Positions 57,892 to 64,000 of a stretch of 64,000 bases of DNA are shown here, in pieces. Position 1 is the first letter of the stretch. Every line of letters begins with the position of its first letter. The notes under the pieces were generated by a model. It ran no database searches. It was not told the DNA's origin and saw only the letters and a list, made by a program, of their open reading frames with translations. The DNA lies in contig JAWZYV010013019.1 of NCBI GenBank assembly GCA_038373885.1, forward strand, positions 992,001 through 1,056,000, written 5' to 3'. A program made the position numbers and the translations under genes. Source of the DNA: Cheiracanthium punctorium (lineage: Eukaryota; Arthropoda; Arachnida; Araneae; Cheiracanthiidae).

Positions 57892-60260
57892 TATATTAAC
57901 GTGGATATGAAGACTGTAAATAAATCATCAGTTCTGTATTCAGTGCCGTTGATATTTAGGTGCTGAAATTTTTTTTACATACACCTTTTATGTACTAGTT
58001 CTGCTTGTTCACGTCACTTACGTTATTTATCTAACTTCATCAAACATGCATGTGTTTATGATTGTTAAAAACTGTGTGCTGGTATTATAGTCAATAGAAG
58101 TAAATAACTTTGAATCCAGCACATATAAGACTAATAAAAACTATAGGTGCGCGTATCATGAGGTTCAATAATGCTACTTTCGTCAGCACACACACAAATA
58201 AAATAAAGTAAAAATTTAGCAAAACAAATAAAAAGTCGGGGTATGGCTGTGTCGTGGAATGGCCGTGTGTTTTACGTGAATACGTGTATGTAACGAGTAT
58301 TATTTTCTTTGTGTTTCATCGGGTTCAGGAAGAAATCAAGTAAACAAGAAATTATTGTGTTATAACTTTACTAACTATAGATCTGTGATACGAAAAGTAC
58401 GAAACAAACGGCATACAGGATACATCGAGATTTCTGGTAAATGTTAAGTCAATATAGGTATTATCTTGCCTTGTAGGAGATGTTTCGATGTAAGACAAAC
58501 TCACTGAGCATGAAGTCTTTTACGTTATCGGAACCACTTCACTCTGTCATGTGGTGTTTACGAGTATCACTGAATTGCTCTTGAGAAGCCCTTTCCAACT
58601 GTAAACGTTCCCTATATTTTGATATGGACGATATTTCAGTGCTTTATCCACTCGGTCAGTATACTTATTATTACTAAATCACCTTGCATTGTGATTTGTT
58701 TGAAAAATCCTTCAACATGCAACTTAAAAGAAGCAAAGCTATTATTTTGCACATTTTTTTGCTATCAAACTTACTCATGTATTTATCCAAAATGAAAGAC
58801 GAATGGATAAAAGAGTGTTGCCATCCACCCATATCGTATTGAAAAAAAAAACTAGCTATAATGAAATGGAAATTTTCCGTAGCATATTTGGAATCAATCA
58901 CGGTTACAGGGTCAATAGTGCAAAGCTAAAAATAATAAAACATCTCCAATGAAACAAACAACAAAGCAGTACAAGCTATTACTGAAAATAAAGGTAGAAA
59001 AAGTAAATAGAAAGGATATTAAAAAAGTGATAGAGAGAGAGAGATAACTTGGAACAATGCAACACATCGTTGGTTTTTAAGGGTAATGCAACTAATATCG
59101 CAAAGAAGTGGTATTTTGTCAACGTCTCGCCTACAAAAAAATGCATGTGATGTTATAGTTATTCGACAAACTTTGATATTGTCTGAGTAGTTCCAGTAAA
59201 TGGTTTTCTAGATCAGATTTGTATTTTCAGCTAATTTCGTTGCTGGTCGGAAATAGTTTTTGTCGCACATTTTGAAAGAGTTACAATAAAACAATCTAAA
59301 CTTTTCTTTTCTCCTGATTATTTTTTCGCGATAACCATAAAAATCATACATTGTGTGGAATTTTATTTATTTTTTTTTTTGATGAAGCAAATGACTTTCA
59401 TTGTTTGTGTTCTTGGAATGAGAGCATTGAGTATGCAACAGTTCTAAACTTTTGTCAGCCTATCATTCTGGTGTTGACAGATTGAACGAGCATAATGAAT
59501 GTGCAAATGCGAATATAAAACAATTGTGTAAACGATTTGTCTATGACTTTTGGTATACAGTTAAATGATTTTTTGTATTCAATTTTTTTCGAATGTCTGT
59601 CTGCATGAGCTATGAATTTTGATAATATGCCTGTATGCCCCTGAGAAATTAAGTATTTTATATTATAGGCACCTTTGTACTGTATTGTTTCTATGTTCAT
59701 TTTAAGTATTGTTTTAAAAACGTTGTAAATTTTCTGCGTCACTGAATCGCTGATAGTTTATACTTTTAAATGAACAATATGAACTAATTGAGTAAATAAA
59801 GTATATCTTAAATTTAATATAATTTATAACTGAATTTAAATATAAATGCATAATTAACGCATTATTAAATCCTTTTGACGTTTTCCGCTTGTAAAAATGC
59901 TAGGGACTTAAGCAGCTAAGCAAGACAACAGAAAACAAGCGCATGTTGTTTTAAAATAGTCACATATCCATGTATGACCATGTAGTATTTTAGGCATTAC
60001 TATTTCATGAGTGGTTAGATTTATTATTATTAAAAATTATATATTAAAATTAGAATTATACAAAACAGTTACCATCTACCGGGACTTCTTTTGCTCTTTA
60101 CGGGGTTCCTTTGCTCTAACAACAAAAATGAATTAGTATTAGTCTTTGAAGTAAAACTTCTTTAGGCGCAACTAGGGAGTAACTCAGATTTTTTTTTCCT
60201 GACGGAAGTAACGCTCACTTGGTTTTGGAAAAGCGGAAGCTGCCTGCGATCGAGCCAAAC
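57892..60260. other. No gene seen
   Basis: About 2.4 kb of AT-rich DNA. Minus frames at 58674-58901 and 59455-59742 have no recognisable domains. A donor-like ATGA|GTAAGT on the minus strand near 58777 is unsupported by an acceptor. Confidence 0.4.
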
Positions 60261-60261
60261 T

Positions 60262-60525
60262 AGCAGACGAAAACTACATTTCAAGAGCACGGAGACAGAA
60301 TAATACTTCAAACAAAACCAGCAGAGGAAAACAAAGGTTTAAGAACACTGCCATAGAAAAGGCAATAATAGACCCAATGTTCATTCGATACCAACCAACA
60401 GAAGAAAACACCAGTTTAGGAACACAGTTAAAGAAAAATACCACAACATAGACATTCTCTCGATTCGAATCCTACGGAAAAACGTTTTAAGAAAACAGTG
60501 AAAGAATAATAGTTCAACCGGGGCC
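60262..60525. repeat. Diverged minisatellite, 58-77 bp units
   Basis: Four units start near 60264, 60322, 60399 and 60473 on the pattern CAGAnGAAAAC...GTTTAAGAACAC...AGAATAATA. Similarity is only moderate, so the array is old. Confidence 0.6.
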
Positions 60526-62712
60526 TTCGCTATTTCTAACGGGCCTGCGCGTGTATTTCGATGAGTCATCCAAAGAGGCCTACGGATCCTCACGTCTTCA
60601 CGTATACATCAAGCAATTTTTAAGCTTTCCGATGCTTTGAAACGTTATTTAATGTAGTTTTAAGTCATGACTGTGTGTTACTAATTCAAGTACGAACTCA
60701 TTGACAGTTTCTTTACTATGATACATACACGTGGACATTAAAGTAAATAGATACATGTAATTTGAAGGAAAAACAAAGTAGTGCTAACTCTCATGATTCA
60801 TTATTTTAGCTTGATTTTTAATATACATGAACAAATTAAGCTGACTTTTAGTATACATTAAAGTAAACGAATACACAATTGATACAGGCATTTTTATGCA
60901 TATCTTTATACTGAATGTTTAAGTTTCACATTTTCAAAGCAGTTACAACCATTATTACTTTTAAAATAAATTTAACTAATAGTTATTAAATTTTCATTTA
61001 TTAAATATTGTTCAATTAATATATTAACAGAATATATGACGAGGAGATGAAATAGAATTTAAAATATTTGATATTTACAATTCACGTATAAAAAATTTAA
61101 GTATTGCTATACTATTTAATTTTTAATCTTTTGTAAGGCGTAGGTATCAGAAGAATGTTTGCTATAATTATAAGTACAACCCGTGCACTGCTTGTCCTTG
61201 GTATTTAAATGAAAAATAATGTAAATTAATTTAACGAGAAACATTTAGAATAAATTACACAATAAAGGGTGTCCCATAAATAGTAGTACGAACTTAAAGG
61301 GGAGATAAAATATATCAAAAGGATTAAGAATCACGTAACAGTGTATGATCGAACACGTTTATTAACTGTTTTTATTTTGGTTAGTTCAAATGAGTTTATT
61401 TATCGAAAATTTTACCATTCGAAATGAAAATGATTTATAATTTTCAGATTTAATTCCATATATTTTTTTCTCCAAAAAAAAAAAAAATAATAATAATAAT
61501 AAATTTTAGAAAACCATACTAGGAAATACCACTAATATTCCACCACCTCTTTTTTTTAAGTGATTATTAACTGGTGATTGAAAAGAAATGTTTTCGTCCG
61601 TGCATTGCTGTATATTAGGGTTGTGGCAAAAAAAAAAAAAAAACCTTCTGCACGGCCTTTGAATACAAATTAAGATATAGTAACAGCTCTAGGACTCGAA
61701 AAATTTCAGGATTCCTTTTCACAAGTTGCTCTAATCACTGTAGTAAACTAAAAATAAACGATCCCTGAATTAATTATTTTTTATTATAGCCATTACCTAA
61801 ATGGAACTTTGAAATTGAGCATAATGAACGCTTATACAAAATATTAACTTCAATTAAAGTTTCTACATAAACATGTGCATAGATTAATAGTATATTTTAC
61901 AGTACTTCTGCACTGAAACCAATATCACACATTTAGTGCATTTATAATAAATGATAAATGACATTTTCAACTGAAAGAATTAAACAGATAAGAATGTCTA
62001 ACTAGTATTACAACGAACGCTTATTTACTAGAATAATAAACTACCGAAGTTAAACGATTTCAGATTAAAATAATTTATAAATAACACATGAATATTAATT
62101 CATAAAACATGGTTTATATCCTATAAATTTGTAGAATTTCTAAATAAGTTATACAGGTGTACACTTACCGTTACATTCAGAACTGAAAGTTCGAATTCTT
62201 ATTGTTGATTTATTTCCATAAATAAAGGCGCAATCTTCAAAAAATCGTTACCTACATCTAAATCATCTTGTCATTAAATCACTATGACAAAACTATAACA
62301 AAATTGTTTTTTAATTATAAAATAAAATAACGTTTATAATACCAAATCGCATACAACCGAACAGCGCAAATGCAAACATTAGGCCTCAATGATTCACCCA
62401 TTTTTTCCGGTGGCAACGAATAAGCAGGCCCGGTTGCTAATAACGACGGTCCCGAGCTGACCATATTTCTAAACTGTATTTTGGGGACAAATCAAGCACT
62501 GTCCTGGAATCCAAGGAAAACTTGGGGACACTAGAAAATATCTTTGGGGACTTATTCGAGGACACAACATATTACCATGCTAATAGCTCTTTATATCAAT
62601 TGTGTATTCTTATTTCTAATAAATTAATGGAAGTATTTATAAATATTTATTTAATCCAGAAATATGAAAGGAAAACCATGTTGAAATATTGCAATTTGTT
62701 CATAATTTAATA
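60526..62712. other. No gene seen apart from a partial MITE
   Basis: AT-rich, with A-runs at about 61475-61500 and 61627-61643. The partial MITE is listed separately. Confidence 0.45.
61266..61420. mobile_element. Partial mariner-like MITE, left end only
   Basis: AGGGTGTCCCATAAATAG at the start and AAGGGGAG, ATCAAAAGGATTAAGAAT and AAAATTTTACC in the same order as the element at 15116-15403. The right TIR is missing. Confidence 0.6.
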
Positions 62713-62720
62713 CTTGGCAT

Positions 62721-63581
62721 CAGTGGCGGCTTGTGACCTGTTTCAGTAGTCGGGCTCGAAATAAAATAGTGCCCATTAAAATCACGAAAATATATATACA
62801 TATAGAAACAACCTATCCCCACTGCACACAGCGTAAGTATTTAAAATTTCTCAAATGACAAATGATTATCAAAATTACTATACAACTTTTGCTATTTTTT
62901 ACCTAATTATGTTAAATAGAAAAGTTTACCTTATTACTAAACAAAAAGCCGCATTTAATTATTTAATATTTAAGTTTATAGCTGCGTGTTCATAATTTTC
63001 AGATGATTTATGTATTTTAAAAACAATATCAACGTATATAAAAAAAGACATTTGTACATCGCTTTTCGTAAATCAAGAAAAAAAAACCAGAAAAATATCT
63101 GAATGCACTGCAAAAATACGATCAGGCACATAAAAAATTATTTCCTCCTAAGCGCAAAAATTTCGTCAATAGCTACCGATTGCCGAAATTTCCCCGTACA
63201 GTCGTGTAGATCGCCATGCGAGGGCACGAGGATCTGGGCCCAGAAGACAGCGCCAAATAAATCGTTTGGAAGCCAAGTTAATTCCGCGTCAATATGGCTT
63301 TTGTGCTCAATGCCAAACATGTCAACTCGGTGAACGGAGAAAAGACGCCCAATTCAGGGCAAGCCAGCCCATGGCCCATGCATGGCTTAGATAGGGGGAA
63401 AATCGTACAACTATTGCTTTTTTAAGTGCATTTTTTAATGGATAGTATTAAAATAGAGTAAAATGCGTGCATTTTTTAATGACGGTAAATTATTGAAAGA
63501 ACTGTCTTACATAATAGGAAGATACTTTCATTTAGTCGGTGGGACCAGGCCCCACTGGCCCTTAATGACGACCCGCCACTG
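62721..63581. mobile_element. 861-bp non-autonomous hAT element
   Basis: Perfect 8-bp target duplication CTTGGCAT (62713-62720 and 63582-63589). TIRs CAGTGGCGG at the left and CAGTGGCGGGTCGTC read from the right end. An 8-bp duplication with CAGTGGCGG ends is diagnostic of hAT. The interior has no transposase; 63100-63400 is GC-richer and open on both strands for about 60-76 codons, with no family recognised. Confidence 0.9.
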
Positions 63582-63663
63582 CTTGGCATAGAATTTGTAT
63601 TTTTCAGAAGACAGTGCTTTTTACATTGGCTCGTTTTGTGATCATTTTTCATGAAACCTTTTA

Positions 63664-63810
63664 CACCCCCTAAAAAAATTATTCGAGTGCAAGAAAAATT
63701 TCGTCTTCAATTTCATATTTAAAGCATGGTTGTTCCTGAAAAGTGATTAATCATTAACAAAACTGAAATGGGAAATTTGACTCATAGTCGAATACTTTAT
63801 TGAATGCCTG
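63664..63810. mobile_element. 147-bp MITE of the TATTCGAGT family
   Basis: Left TIR CACCCCCTAAAAAAATTATT and right TIR, as complement, CAGGCATTCAATAAAGTATT; both then read CGA(G/C)T. TA on each side. Same family as the MITE hosting copy A. Confidence 0.6.
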
Positions 63811-63965
63811 TACACGCTACACATACAATGACAACAAACGTTTTCAGAGATCGAATTTCATTGTTTCTCTGAGTAGAAGACGCTTTTAGTTGTTTTATTT
63901 TTCTTATTTCTTCAATTTTTTCTGAAAGAAATAAACTAAACGGAAACTTTCAGGGGAAAAAAGTA

Positions 63966-64000
63966 CACCCTCCAAAAAGAGTATTCGAGCAAGAGAGAAA
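63966..64000. mobile_element. Left end of another TATTCGAGT-type MITE, cut by window end
   Basis: TA then CACCCTCCAAAAAGAGTATT and CGAGCAAGAG, matching the left TIR at 33617. Confidence 0.6.

Overview
The window is AT-rich, non-coding-dominated nuclear DNA from a eukaryote, most likely an arthropod. The spread of Tc1/mariner, hAT, MITE, tRNA-derived SINE and gypsy-like pieces fits an arachnid or another large arthropod genome, but that placement rests on recall of repeat style, not on a search. No complete gene was recognised, and no bacterial-type operon, rRNA or CRISPR array. The longest open frame is 138 codons; nearly all open frames here are chance or repeat translations. Host-gene signals are limited to a possible coding exon at 5919-6037 (+) with a membrane segment, a CpG-richer candidate first exon ending at a splice donor at 20752 (-), a TATA-containing CpG-rich segment at 17960-18180 (+), and a weak donor-delimited frame at 15731-15830 (+).

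Layout. 0.7-1.7 kb holds a candidate solo LTR (minus strand) with a clear core promoter and heat-shock-element-like sites. 2.99-3.22 kb is a 26-bp TTCGAATA-type tandem array. 3.7-4.5 kb is a TA-flanked MITE, with a relative at 49.3-50.0 kb. 6.5-7.4 kb is a Tc1-like wreck and 7.7-8.6 kb a very large palindrome. 9.6-11.2 kb has microsatellite and 133-bp satellite DNA. 15-17 kb has a MITE, a SINE and a 304-bp hairpin. 22.6-23.5 kb is an inverted-duplicated mariner. 27.5-29.6 kb is a 2.1-kb palindromic DNA element carrying an acidic reading frame in both arms and a separate decayed domain in its loop. 31.3-31.7 kb is a MITE with long TIRs, and 32.7-33.07 kb a SINE with a 17-bp target duplication.

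The most striking part is 33.6-48.7 kb: four copies (A-D) of one roughly 2-kb non-coding element. Each has an inverted copy of its 5' terminal 14 bases near the 3' end, a small 3' terminal hairpin, an internal ACGT microsatellite, tandem repeats of about 172 bp, and an array of TTGGCGA/TCGCCAA motifs that includes a perfect E2F-type palindrome. This resembles DINE-1/HINE (Helentron-derived) architecture. Yet all four copies are flanked by identical 5-bp direct repeats (AATAA once, oligo-A/T three times), which is not expected of a T-T-inserting Helentron. Copy C is inserted into copy B, copy A is inserted into a 208-bp Tc1-like MITE, and copy B sits in one unit of a 103-bp tandem duplication whose other unit preserves the empty site.

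From 48.7 kb to the end are hAT ends, a possible LTR with primer-binding site, a tRNA-derived SINE, a mariner deletion relic, a short near-perfect hairpin, a minisatellite, and an 861-bp hAT-type element with a perfect 8-bp target duplication (62721-63581). The shared theme is repeat turnover: nested insertion, and at least five inverted-duplicated structures that would form long double-stranded RNA if transcribed.
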